DNA from: Rhynochetos jubatus
Lineage: Eukaryota > Chordata > Aves > Eurypygiformes > Rhynochetidae
Reading direction: 5' to 3'
Assembly: GCA_027574665.1 (NCBI GenBank)
Contig: CM050655.1
Span: 7,559,170-7,623,169, forward strand
DNA length: 64,000 nt
The translations under genes were made by a program, and so were the position numbers. Positions 1-11,789 of the stretch are shown piece after piece (the first letter of the stretch is position 1; every line of letters starts with the position of its first letter). A model generated the notes under the pieces. That model was given only the letters and a program-made list of their open reading frames with translations. It did no database searches and was not told the origin of the DNA.

Positions 1-3000
1 AGAAGATCTTGAATTTGCCATACAGGCCTGAGACACAAATTTAAAAAAAAAAAAAAAAAAAAAAAGAAAGCAGAGCCTCTGCTTCTTTCTAACATACCAC
101 TAAGTCTGAACTTGGAACAGAAATGCATTTCACATTTAGTGGGAAACTTCTGAGTGAGACGTATTTGTGTGACCTTTCAGGGACCCTAGAGAAAGGAGAT
201 GAACAAGATCTGGATCATTTCGATTTTATCTTTAAACTCACAGCTGTCACAGTTTGAAGATGAGTGAATTTATAAAAAGCAGAAAACTTGTTATCTCAGA
301 GAGAAGTACTTTCAACACCATCTGTCCTGTGTTTTCCTGAAAGGAAAATAAAGTGTTTGTCCATCAAGGTTGCTGCCGGACAAGCGTGTAGGGCAGATGC
401 GAGAATCTAAAAATAACACTGGGGGGAGGAATCCATTATGATATCTAGGTAATTTTCTAATTTGTTTACTAGATAGACTGATGGTGTTTCAACATTATTT
501 CAGGATTATCCTGATGCTGGGATATATTGACTAAGACCTCGTCTGTTCCATCAGACCTCGCATGGTCAAGCGTTAACTTTTCACCTCGACTTCTCAGTGG
601 CTTACACCTATAAAGTTTTTGTCTTTGAGAAGTTCTCCCAAGCCTTTCATACTGCAGAGTCAGGAATCAAACCAGTCTATTAGCAACTGTATCTCGGTGT
701 TTTAAGCCTGACAAAGTCACAGTATAATTATAAACCAATCATAGCAGGAAAAAAAATACTGCTCAAGAAGGTCTAAGGATATTTCAGTACATAGTCTGAA
801 ACTAGGTTGTATCTCTCCCTGCTTACGTGACACACAAAGCTGAGGTGAACAGTCAGATATTTTTATTTGAGGACTGCATACTAGCATGTTTTCTCAGTAA
901 GACAGAGCTTTTTTAAAAAATAATTTAAAACTCAATGCATTGATGTTGCTTAATATTTAAGTCTTAGTGTTTGGAAATACGAAAATAATGCTTTCAAGAT
1001 AAAATACATGTATGCTTAAAGTGTACATGTTTGGGATATAAAAGGGATGTATTGCAAAACACAGAGAGATGTCCAAGTACGACCTTACTCCCAACCAGCT
1101 GGAACTAAAAGAGCACAGAGGCACCGAATCCAAAATGAGTAATCCTCTCCCGCCCTGAATGGCCTTTCCCTATTAAGGGAATCCAGAGGGAGACAGACAG
1201 ATAGCCTGCAGAACTGGCAAATGGGGTTCCTGATTTTCTGAAGGCAGTGGAGGTAGATAAAGGAGGAAGGAATAGAAGTTGTAGCCTTTTAACTATTCGC
1301 CCAAAAAAAAAAAAAAAAGCATTCTGAATATATTGCAAATTGGATGTGCGTATTCCACAGCTCTTCTTCCGTCTGACCCACGGTGTGAAATGCACTGCTG
1401 TCAGTAGAAGGGAGTAAGAGTAGAGACTGGAGGAATGGCCTTGAGGCATCTTTTGCTTGTCAGAAACGTAATCCAAATCTATGTATAACAGCTTCCTTCA
1501 TATGATAATCTGAAGCAGGTATTCCCTCTTTCAGTTTTTACAGCGTGCGTTCTTCTAAAATACTGCTCTCTGCTTTTGGTGTCTTTTCCAAGATTTTTAT
1601 ACTTCACCTTTTTGTATGTTTTTCACCTTATTCCAGATAGCTCCGAACAGGAGGTCCTGTTTAACATACCTTTTCTCCTGATCCCAGCTCTGTTTCCAGA
1701 GCCCGTTCCACTCCCCGTAGGGACTTTATATGTGACCGAGTTGTTGCAGCCTACCGGAGTGACCCTTTTATAGCCTGATGTCAAGAATACGTTGCATTCC
1801 CTGGGTGTGGCATCAGGCATATGGGGAGCATTTGCTATTACAAGAGTTGCTTGGATACTCTTGTAGGGCTGTGGGAATGGAAAATACTGGCACGGGTGCA
1901 TTCTCACCGCTGCCGTAACGGAGGAAGTGATGCCTGGAGTGAGGCTCCCTCAGAACCGCACCCCGTTTCTCCTCTGATGAAGCCAGTGGCTTGTTTCCAG
2001 GAGGCGGCCCTGGACGGAAGGGCCTGCCGGCAGCAGGCCGGGAGCCTGAACTGCGGTGGGAAAGCCGGGCTTTGTGGTGAGGATGCACCTGGGTTGGTTT
2101 GGAGACGAGCAAATGAAAACATGCATGATAAAATACAGTCCATTGGAGAGACGGGGAGCTGAGTAAGCTGGTTAGTAAGAAGCCTTAGACAAAGGAAGGA
2201 GAGAAGGAGTGGCAGGGCATAAGAACTGAAAAAACCCCAGCAGAATTGAGGAAAAAATAGTGCTCTGGAAATCAGTTAACAAGGACGTAGGGGGTAAGAT
2301 GGAAAAAGGTGAGGCAGGTATTTAGGCTCTGGGCAGTAAAACCAGAAAGGGACCTTGTGAAAGCTGGATCTGGGTGACTCTCAGGAAGTGAGGCGTGCTT
2401 CAGAGAGGCAATTGGGAATGTAGCGTGAGAGGGGCAGGAAACAGTAGGAGGGAGAAAGGTGGAGTCCCGTGCTGTAATGAACTTCAGTTAGTGGGAAGCA
2501 TGAGAGGGGAGGCAGTGCCGGATGCTGAATCAGAAGAGCAGCCATTCAGGGGATGTAAGAAGCCCGAAGCCTGTGTTCTCCATCAGGCAGTTTTTCTGGA
2601 GGTGAGGCCGGAAGGAGGCTGGGTACGTGAATGTTACATCCACTAAGTGCACGGGGAAAGGGATGCAAGAACGTTGTGAATTTTGCTGATAGGGTTGGAA
2701 GAAGAAAATAAAGCCAAGAAGTGAGCTAGAGGGAGTTTGGCATTATTGTGAGGGAAGAAAGAAGGCTGGAGAAGCGTGACTACTGAAAACCATGGACGGC
2801 ACCCAAGTTGAAAAGGGTTTGATGCATACTGCAGAAGGAGTGTGGGTAAGAACATCACGATCTTGAAGCTGTTGTGCTTGCTTTGTGGAAGGCAGACTCC
2901 AGCCCCAAGGTTAGTGACTGTTGTGGCACATTACCGTGACACTTGGAAACTCACACGAAAGTCCAGGGTTTCGTTACGCGGTGAGCTGTAGAACAAGCAC

Positions 3001-4980
3001 ATGAACCCATGAAATGGGTTCCTTTCTCCGTGGAGGTAAAATCTGAGAGTAAGTCAGGGGCAGGTGACATACAGAGACAGGCAGATGGGAAGTAGGAGGC
3101 ATTGCATATAAGGGAAGAAGAGGCTTCCAGAAAGCAGTGGCCAAGCCATTGTCAAGGTTTCCGAGGTCAGTACAGCAAAGTGGAGTTTTAAGGAGAAGAT
3201 GGAAAGATGTCAGGGAACCAGCTTTGGAGGCGTTACCAGTAAGTGCTTCCTGAAAGTGGCTGATGAGCAATATAGTAGGATTAGGAGATGCTGTATCTGA
3301 AGGCGCAGTTTGATGTGATGGAACATCTCTGCTGGGGGAAGGAGTGCCAAGAGTGGACGTTGTGGGCTGGAAGCGTTTGTGACAGTGTTTTGAGTGGATG
3401 TGAGCATGTATGCACTTATTAGGGCCAGAGGAAAGGAGGCTTCAGTAATCAAAATGCAGGATGAGTGACAGCTGGTGCTCTCAACTATGGGGGAATGGGT
3501 AGAAGAACGTATGTTTTACAAGCTTTATGAGAAAGATCTGCACGAATTTCCTGGACCCAGAAGTGAGAGAGAGCAGGTCACACTTGGAAGATGATATTGA
3601 TGTTGCCGAGAGTGAGTGGCAGGATCACAGCAGGTTTGCTCAGCTAATGAAGGGAGAGGGCATAGGAAAACACAAGCCTGTTACAGCGATGCTGGGCTTG
3701 AGGTGACAGACATCCACAAAGGGACGCCTGAGAGAGTGCTTGGTGTCTTGTCCTTGGACGTAAGCCTGGAGTTAGAGCGCTGTTCTGTAGGTTCCAAGTA
3801 TAAGGATTTGTATCTGTAAATGGCATCCTGCAGAGGCTTGGTAGAGAGAAAAATGTCAGCAATAGGCTGCTTGTAGAAATGGAATTAGGGGAAGGTGTCA
3901 GATGGGCTAGGAAGAAAAGAAACCGGGGGCTGCAGTTGGCAAAAATACTACGTAGGTAGCATCCACCTGAAAGGAGGAGTTGAATTTGTACAGAGGACTG
4001 GGGGTTTGTTACAGGAGAGAGGAAAGCAGCTTGGTCTGAAATTATGTCAAGATTCACCATCTGTAGTTTCTGAAGTCTGCAGAGCATTCGAACACTGGCA
4101 TCAAACTCCAGCAAGTAAGAAAACTCCTGCAGTACTATGGCCTGCCATGATTGTGTGTGTTTGTTTTATTAAACCATGCTCGCCTTTTCCTTTTACCAAG
4201 ATTATTGGTCTCCTGTTGCAGCAGGGACACCAATTCAGTCACAAAAATAGTGCAAGGTTACTAACAGAGCTTGTTCCCAGAGCTGTGATTACAGCACTGG
4301 TTGGATGAAGTAATGGGGGAAATTGCAGAGTCATGTTGATGCATGCAGCATTGAACCCCATGGTGCTTGCCCGGGGAAGGACAAAAACGATTTTAAAAGC
4401 TGACTGAAAACACTGCAAAGATAGAAACCGTATTTTAAACGGGATTTATTGGAAATATACTGTAAAATCAGTTTGTGCTGATACACGGGTTATTAATTGC
4501 TCGTGTCCCTCCATGTACGGTGTTGTCCTCAGCTCCTCGATTTTGAAAAATGACTGAAGATAGCCTGGTGAAGTTTTTGCACGTCTGGATGTGCCTCCAA
4601 GTGAGATTTGCCCACGTCCAGAACAAAAAGGAGAGTTCAGATGAAGAATTGGCCAAATGAACTGGGGCCTACATGCCAGTTACTCTATTATACGTGTTGC
4701 AGCCTTAGTAGCAATGAGTGCTTCACACACATTAATTCCTCCTTCGGACCTCTGCACCGACGTGCACGGTTTGAATTCAGCTGGTTTGCACAAAGCCATC
4801 ATCAGAAAGTTAATTTCCCCCCTAACGTGATGCTGGCCACGGCTCTGCTCTGGGTGGTTTCTGTGGCAGCAGGGCTGTGGAACCGTTCTGCTTGCCGAGC
4901 AAACCTACGGCAGCACTCGCGGGAAGAAGGTCGGTAGAAAAACGCTCATTTGAACGATGAAGACCGATTTAAATAACTTT
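1..4980. other. JMJD1C intron 2, 5' part; no gene seen
   Basis: Non-coding. The first kilobase is AT-rich and includes a 23-base A run (43-65) and a second A run near 1302-1318. From about 2160 to 3900 the + strand is markedly purine-rich, with many ggaag/agagg words and no strong repeat identity. JMJD1C exons 1 and 2 were looked for by peptide motif and not seen, so this is taken to be intron 2. All open frames here are short and overlap on both strands. Confidence 0.7.
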
Positions 4981-5029
4981 CATTTGTTTTAAGGTTTAAT
5001 ATTTACATGCGCTCCTTCCTTGCCAGCAG

Positions 5030-5500
5030 CACCGCACACCGGGGCGTCTCGGGGGCGGCGGGGGAAGGAGCCCGGTTTGCAGTCCCGGGGGGTTAGTGCC
5101 TGCACCAGACGAAAGGAGAAACACCAGGAACCCCCTCGCAGAACCCCCCCCCGGCCACCGTGCGCTTCGCTTGCCCGGTGCCCTTGGCGCGCCTGCGGCA
5201 GGGCGGTGCCAGCAGCCTTCCCCCCAGGGCAGTGACTCACGGCCCGGGCGCTGGCCGCCGGCCAGCCCGCAAGTACCCGGCCCGCCGCCGGCCCCGGGCC
5301 CGGCAAAGGGACGGCGGGGGGCCGCGCCGCCCGCCCGGGCCCCCGCACCACCTGCCCCGCCAACGCCTCCGCGACCCGCCGGGCTCCGAAAGGGGACAAA
5401 TGAAGGTGCCGGCCCCGGCTGCGTGGCCCGAGCGCGGGCAGTGCTGCTGCGGCCCCGCGGGGGAACGCTGTGCCGTGCCTGCAGCAGCACTGCGATTTGA
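5030..5500. promoter_or_regulatory. small CpG-rich block with perfect AP-1 site
   Basis: About 470 bases of high GC and frequent CpG, with GC-box-like runs (cccgcc, gggcgg), stand out from AT-rich flanks. A perfect AP-1 palindrome tgactca lies at 5233-5239. It may be an intronic enhancer or a minor CpG island upstream of the main one. No exon can be assigned to it. Confidence 0.5.
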
Positions 5501-7855
5501 GGAAGGGCTTGTGCGCGTTTTCCCCTCGGTTTGCACGCTTCTCCGCGGCTCTAGCGATGATCTGCAAAATAGGGCAGGCCGTGTCACCAGCAGTACATGT
5601 ATCCTGTGGCAGCGAGCCAGGGCAGTAATTGAAGGTCAGGGATTGTTTGCCGGGTGCCGTTCAGTGTGCTGCCTGCTTCCACAGGGGACTGGCAGTGCCA
5701 GGAACAAAGGCAGCTCTGTTCCGCAGCTTGTCCCAGGGCTGGGTTGGCAGCGGCCGGCCCCAGCCGTGAGGCGAAGCAAACAGTAGTTGGAAGCGGCACT
5801 AAAATAATGTGGCTGTTAAATAAGCCGCTCTAAAGCGCGGTATTTTGCAAATATCACAACCAAGGTCGGACACAGTATTTTTTCCACGGTTTTCGGGACT
5901 CCTTAATTTTGAAATTGTAATACAGGACTCAGCATTAGCGCCTTTGACGTGGCAAATCTGTGTTTTGATAAGAATGTACACATATATTGCGGTACATTTA
6001 GTAAGCTGTAGTGATTGTTGGTTTATGTTCCCTGGCGTACTTAACGTTAGCGGTTGCACCAGTAGCATCTTAGTTATTTTTTTAAATGCTCTCAGAAAGT
6101 GTTCTCCCACTTAGCGATTTTTACTGAGACCGTCTTCAAGGGAAACCCTTGGAAATAGAGTAGCTGGGTTAGTATTCCACACGTAGCTGGCGCCACTTGG
6201 GAATTTTTAGCAAAACCCCCTGTGGTAACGAATAGGTGGTGCTGCTCTGGGTATTAATATTCTTTGTTACCAAGTCGCAGTCTATTAATAAAGCTTTGTC
6301 CGAACGGGCAGACTTGCCTGTCCTCCAGACAGTCTTGTGATTTGTATTTTAACAGTGTCTGCCTTGGATATTATTAAGGGTCGCCTGCTTCCCATCCCGC
6401 ACGGCTATCGCAGCACCGCTCGGTTAATGGTAGCGTGGAGTGCGTTGTGCTCCGTCATAGGCATAATTCATTGGTTGCCATTTCTCGTACAACTACTAGT
6501 GCCTGGGCTCTTTACTCGAGAGAAATGGTAAAACAAACCCCCGAGACTGGATGTATGGATTTGGGAAGAGTAGGAGTATGTCTTTGGCACGTTTGGTACT
6601 TCTTGCAGGTCATCTAAAATGCGCTTTAAAAGTTAAATTGAAGATCGTACAAGTAAAGAATTAAATTTGGAAAAAAATCCTTCTTGACTACTTGGCGACG
6701 TCCGAGTTCAGGCTCTTTCCTTGTGTCAGCAGTTACTGAGAGGGCGAGGTTTATGTTCTGGAGGTGGCGAGGCCTCCAAGCCCAGTCGGTGGAGGACTGC
6801 CCCGCTGACTTGGACAGGCCCCCGTTGCTGTTTGGCGGCCGAGAATGGGCACCTGCCGCAGCAGAGCGGGGTACAGGCCGTGCCCCGCGCTGATGGTAGA
6901 GGGCTGCCTTTCTCCGGTGAGCGGATTGGGTGAGGGCCTGTGGGGTCAGCGGGGCCGTGCGCGGAGGCGCTGGAGACGAGAGGAGCAACTGTCCGGCCGG
7001 GGTGGTCAGGAATAGACGGAGCCTGCTCAGGGCACGCTGCCATATAAGGCTGCTCAGCAGCCGCGGGCTTGCAGGGCTGGAAGACCACTTAGAAGGGAAA
7101 ATCAATACAAGGAGCCGCCTCTGCTCGTGTCCCTTCAAGGCGAGACGCAGTTTTGCAGTTTCGTGGCTGGAGCGTAGGCTGGGCAGCGCCCGAGAACCTT
7201 CCTGCCCTGTGCATGTGTCGCCAGCTGGCGTGGGACGCTGGAGGAAGGGCCGCGGCGGGCAGGGAGCCTTCCCGTTCAATTTTTAACTGTGCTGAAGTAT
7301 TTTATTATTTCAGAGCTCGGTATTTTACAGCATTCCAGTCCACCTTTAAGCTTACATCATTTGGAATAACTCGAGATGAGAACAGAGAGGTAGTCATGCA
7401 TTGATTTCCCATTATTCTCGTACTTTCTTGGCAAACGCCACGCTTTATACTGTTTCCATGAAGTAAAAAACGTCCAGCTGTTTATGTTTAAAGGGTTCGG
7501 AGGAAATAAATGCCTCTCTCCCAACCTCCCTCGTGATTTTTTTCTGTTCCTTCCATCCACGCTTGTGTACGCTAGCTCGGCTCGAGGAAGGCGTTCCAGG
7601 CGTTACTGCCACATCTCTGCTCGGGAACCATTTTCTTAGCGCATGGTGCTCACCTTCCCCCCCCCCCCCCCCCGGACTGTTCAGGTGAATTGATGCTTCC
7701 ACGTAAACGGTAAACAGCGGGTTGGCTCGTGCCACTGCCTTCTGCTCGACAGTGGGAAAACACGTTTTATGCGGTAGTTCTCCTCGAGGAGAGGATGGGT
7801 TGTATGTCCAGAGTTATTTTCTCCCAGTGGTTGGGCTGTAAAGCCTCGCTGCAGC
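5501..7855. other. JMJD1C intron 2 between CpG blocks; no gene seen
   Basis: Mixed-composition intronic sequence. A GC-richer patch lies at about 6750-7270. A 17-base C run sits at 7657-7673. No repeat, RNA gene or coding exon was recognised. Confidence 0.6.
7657..7673 (+). repeat. poly-C tract (C17)
   Basis: Seventeen consecutive C about 200 bp upstream of the CpG island. Confidence 0.85.
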
Positions 7856-8016
7856 CCTCCTTGGGGGACTGTGGAACGCCCAGCGGCCGGGGAGAGGCTC
7901 TCCCAGGCCAGCCTCGGCAGCGCGGGGGCTCTTGGAGGGGAAGGACTTCGGGCCATAAACCGGGCGTCAGGTTTTGCAGGGTGCCGAGGGCCGCCGTGGG
8001 CCGGCCGGGCCGCCCT

Positions 8017-8031
8017 CCCCCCCCCCCCCCC
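8017..8031 (+). repeat. poly-C tract (C15)
   Basis: Fifteen consecutive C at the upstream part of the CpG island. Confidence 0.85.
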
Positions 8032-8215
8032 GCCCCAAGCCGCGGCCCCGCTCCTCGGCCGCCGCCACACGTGGCCCGAGGCTCCGCCCCCGCGGGACGT
8101 GGCCGCCTCCCCGCCCCCGCGCGCGCCGGCCGGGCCCCGCCCCTCTTCCCGCCCGCGGGCTCCCCTCGCGGCCCGGCGCGCGCCGGCCCGGCCCCGCCCC
8201 GCCGTGCGCCCGCCC

Positions 8216-8223
8216 TTACGTAA
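8216..8223. promoter_or_regulatory. TTACGTAA bZIP palindrome
   Basis: Perfect 8-bp palindrome of the PAR-bZIP/C-EBP/CRE-like class, directly after a cluster of GC boxes and about 30 bp before the putative first exon. This position is typical of a proximal promoter element. Confidence 0.5.
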
Positions 8224-8249
8224 CCGGCGGCCGCGCGCGCCGTGACCCA

Positions 8250-8493
8250 GCAGCGGGGACGCGCCGGGGCTTCCGCGGCGGGCGCAGCTGCGCGCCAGCC
8301 CCACGCAGGGCGGGCGGGGGGCGAGCCGTCCCTCTCCTCCTCCTCCGCCTTCTCCTCGTCGTCCCCGCCCCCGGCGCGACCGCCCGGCTCGACCCGGAAG
8401 CGGCGCGGCGAGAACCATTTTCCTTGTGAGTTCAAAGGCGGAGGCGGGCGCGGAGGTCCCGCGGGCCTGGCCGCGCCGGGCCGAACCGAGCCA
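8250..8493 (+). other. JMJD1C: possible non-coding first exon of the short JMJD1C transcript
   Basis: Downstream of the GC-box/TTACGTAA cluster, a consensus donor cag|gtgcgt occurs at 8493/8494, so a first exon of roughly 240 nt ending there is possible. The start is arbitrary within the island. A weaker donor-like ctt|gtgagt lies at 8425-8433. Inference only. Confidence 0.3.
8394..8400 (+). promoter_or_regulatory. ETS-type motif CCGGAAG
   Basis: The consensus ETS-family/GABPA core ccggaag occurs in the 3' part of the CpG island, a frequent component of TATA-less housekeeping promoters. Confidence 0.35.
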
Positions 8494-8693
8494 GGTGCGT
8501 ACCGGCGGGCGTGGGGAGAGCCCGCTGCCGTGACTTGGGGGGACCGGGGGGGGGGATACACACGCCTCCGCGGGACATCTCAACTTCGCGAGGGGCGCCC
8601 GCGCCCCTTTGTTCGCCCCCCGAGGCCGCGGGGGGAGGGGGGGGTCGTGGCCCGGTCCCCGCGGAGCGGCGCACGTGACGGACGGGCTTCCGC

Positions 8694-8726
8694 GGGGGGG
8701 GGGGGGGGGGGGGGGGGTTGGGGGGG
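8694..8726 (+). repeat. poly-G tract (G24, TT, G7)
   Basis: An uninterrupted run of 24 G (8694-8717), then tt and seven more G. It is inside the CpG island and can form G-quadruplex structures. Run length is error-prone in sequencing. Confidence 0.85.
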
Positions 8727-9379
8727 CGCGCGGCACGCGGGCGGCGGCTTTGTGCGAGGGCAGGCCGTGAGCGCGCCGCGAGTTACCGGCCGCCGAGCGC
8801 CAGGCGCTGACGCGGAGCCCCGCCGTTGCGGTAACGCTCGCAGCGCCCTGCCGCGGAGGGGGCCCGGCCGGCGGTGCCTGCTTTGCCCCACCCCCACCCC
8901 CGCGGCGTCTCGGGACGCCTTTACGGGAAGAGGGCTCTCCCGCGGGGAACCCGGGCGACGTGGTCTGGAAGTGGGAGAGCTCGGTGGGCAGGTTTGGTGT
9001 CAAATCCGCTTTGTTTATCTGTCTTCCGCTCGGTAATCCGGCCGCTGAGTACCAGCCGTGGCCCCGGGCAGGTGTCGGAAGGGAGCTACAGCTATTTCGA
9101 GTGACGGAGCGCGGTAAGGAGAAGGTGGCAGTGTGCGCTACCGCAGACCGAACGGCGAGGGGGGAGAACAATGCGCCGCAAAGTTTGCCGAGTAGCGCGT
9201 GTAGATGAAGTTTACATGACCTTCTCAGTTTTTGCGGTTTCAAGAGGAAAACCTCGCGAGTGGTGCAGGTTTTAGTTTACGAATAGCTTTCTTAAATGAA
9301 TTTGTAGCTTTCCCGAAGCCTGTCTTTATGCTACGAATTCCTCCAGGGAGATAACAACGACAAAAAAAGGGCAGATGCG

Positions 9380-9680
9380 GTACGTGCGCCGGGACAAACG
9401 TGCTTGAGCGGCGCGGGCAGCCCGGCAGAGCAGGCTGCGAGCCGCAGCGAGGCGGACGGGGCAGTGGTACGTGCGGGCTGAGCCGGGCGGCAGCTGCGAG
9501 CTCAGCTGTAAGCCGAGCGTTGGCTGCAGCCAGCCTTCGGGGTGTCACAGCCTGGCAGCGCCGAGCTGCAGCAGCCGGGCTGCGCCGGCCCCGGGAGCCC
9601 TGGCCGGTGCCAAGGAACTGCCTGCTCACGCGGTGGGGGCGGCTCGCCGCCTCTCCAGCTGCTTCATTGCATTAGGCAGA
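9380..9680. promoter_or_regulatory. satellite CpG-rich block
   Basis: About 300 bases of CpG-rich sequence with many cagc/ctgc words, separated from the main island by an AT-richer 200-bp gap. Probably the 3' shore of the same promoter domain. No exon assigned. Confidence 0.45.
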
Positions 9681-9939
9681 GAAGGGGAAAAAAAAAAAAC
9701 CCCAACCGCGCTGTGTGCTTGCTCAGTGCTGCTTATTCGAGAAAGCGGGGCCTGTGGTTGCCATGGGGGTTTCGAAGGGATAAATAAATAGATGAGCTGT
9801 GTTACTGGGCGTTAGGAAAAGCAGTCCCTGAGCTGTATTCCCTGAACCTGCTGTATTCACCAGAATTTGGTGAATGCCGTCGTCGCTCTGAAGCGATGGT
9901 ACTTAGGATTTTCCAAAAATTTAATTTGGATTTCGGTAA

Positions 9940-10010
9940 TCATTTAGATTGGCAAAGAACTTGAAGATCATCGAGTCCAACCGTTAACCTCCTAAACCAG
10001 CCCTTCTCAG
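9940..10010 (-). mobile_element. CR1-like LINE fragment (short)
   Basis: The stretch around 9950-9995 (containing gatcatcgagtccaac) matches the familiar reversed 3' part of avian CR1 elements (ggaa..gatcat.gagtccaacc). Only about 60-70 bases are recognisable and the rest has decayed. Confidence 0.6.
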
Positions 10011-11780
10011 TCTGAGAGCTGTGCCAGAATCCTCCCGGAGGCAGGATATTTCTTGCATGAGTGGGGGTAGAAGGATGGTCAGAAATGTGTTTTATTCGGT
10101 ATGGGGGATCTTGGCTGCCTTTGGCCAGGCGGGGAAGTGTGATGGGGAGGAAAAAGTGGATCCTTTTTCAAACAGCTGCTTTTTAGAGGAGTGCTGAACT
10201 CAGATGTCCCTTAAAATTGAGTGCTTGAGTCCTTTGCTTAATTGTGGTCTTCGGGGAGTTGGGTTAACTTAGATGGTATAAAGAAGCTGTACGCAGCTTT
10301 GAAAGGGAGATTTTTGTTCCAAGAGGTTCATTTTTTCCTGGTTTCAGCTGCTATGCCCGATTCTCCCTGGAGTTGTCCTCCACTTTGGGAACGGAAAGAG
10401 GGAGCGTCTTTCTCTGCAAGTGTGCAAGGAGCCCGTTGGCCCTTCTTGCATCTGTTTTCATGTCGTTACACGTCTCACATGCTTGCCTTCAGTAGCTGCC
10501 TCTTGCCTGCTGTGCTCTTGGTCTGTTTTTCTTTGTGCATATGTGATGCGTGGTGTGAAGTTTGGTCATGTCTTCCGTCTTCAGATTTTCCCAATCCCTT
10601 CCCTAACCTGTCCCAGTTCGGCTATCTCCTTGGTGGCCTATTGCCTGGAGCTGATTGTAGTCTGGACTTTGCTTTCCTGAGAAGGCCTGCTTTTTTGAAG
10701 GGTGGGGTTTTGTTGTTCTTTGATAGTGGGAATGTTTTCTAATGGTATCTGAGAAATCTCGAGTTGTGTGTGCAGCCGTCCGTGTATAAGGAGGTGTGAC
10801 ATGGCATAGTTTTGCTTTATTTATTTACATAATTTCCCTCTCTGCTTGTGGGATAGCCTGCATCCTCCCCATGCGTATTTTGGGGGCGTTGGCCTGTCTA
10901 GAGGCTTAGATCTGTGAAAGCAAATGAGAAGGCATTACGTTTCTCTTCTCAGAATAATCACGCTTGCAGATCTATATTTGGAACTAGTTCTTTTAATACC
11001 GTCAGTAAGATAAACCAGTGGCTCACACGTACCTTCATCTGTGCTGTTTGAATCCTGAGCGATAACTGCAAGCCGCGTTCCCCACGGTTTCGTTTCAGCT
11101 AATGATGTGGTATGTCCTGTTGTTTGTAGTCGGAAATGTGTTTCTTGACCTGAATAATAGCACAGAAAGTTAGAAAGGAGCCAGCGTGGAAAAAGTAGAA
11201 CGCGGTATGCGAAGATGCGGGGGCGAATTGCGAACTGAAAGACTACAACCTTGACTTTTTGAAGAAAAGTTTGTCTGCCTGTGAGTTTATACACTCAACG
11301 CTTTGCAATTTCGTGGTGTGAGCTCCACCCTCTCTTAACTCGAACCATTAGCAATACAAGATCCATTATAGAAAAGTGATGCAAGAGCAAAGGCCCTTAA
11401 CTATTAGAGGTTAAATAATTATTTACTCTTCAGACCCTGTAGTTAGCATATTATCATATCCTGCCCCTCCAGCCCTTTCATCTAGTTACCCTGTTGGCTG
11501 GCTGATAGGGGTGGGGTTTTTTTTCCTTGCTCTCAGGAGAAGGGGTAACAGCTGAAGTGAAATCTTAAATAAAATGGAAATGTGAAGTGTAGCACACTAA
11601 ATCTGAGCGTTTGTAGGGATTGGATATATTTATTATAAAGTATTACATACCCCCAATGAAGTATTCTCTCATTTGTTCAGTAAGTGCTGAAGCTCTGGAG
11701 AGACTTGGGTTATATTTAGCCTGATCGCAAGGCAACGCTTCTGTAAAGTAGGTAATGAAGCCTGATAACGCCTTGAGTGC
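10011..11780. other. JMJD1C intron 2; no gene seen
   Basis: Ordinary intronic sequence, T-rich on the + strand at 10300-10750, with no recognised repeat, exon or RNA gene. Confidence 0.6.
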
Positions 11781-11789
11781 ATCTCTTAG

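Larger units (their letters stand above)
7856..9150 (+). promoter_or_regulatory. JMJD1C: CpG island, probable internal alternative promoter of JMJD1C
   Basis: About 1.3 kb of very high GC with dense CpG, the strongest CpG island in the window. It holds several GC boxes (ccgccccc/ccccgcccc at about 8081-8200), a TTACGTAA site (8216-8223), E-boxes CACGTG (8068-8073 and 8672-8677) and an ETS motif ccggaag (8394-8400). It has no TATA box. It lies about 4 kb before exon 3. A human short isoform begins at Met183, so a promoter inside intron 2 feeding a non-coding first exon into exon 3 or 4 is expected from family knowledge. The start site itself cannot be read from sequence. Confidence 0.7.

Noticed and set aside
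3644..4114. 156-residue minus-strand open frame
   Set aside because: It lies in the purine-skewed stretch, where the minus strand is stop-poor. No recognisable family.
7681..9243. 520-residue open frame on the minus strand across the CpG island
   Set aside because: Its Arg/Gly/Pro/Ala-rich product is what GC-rich DNA without stops gives in any frame. There is no domain, and similar open frames exist on the other strand.
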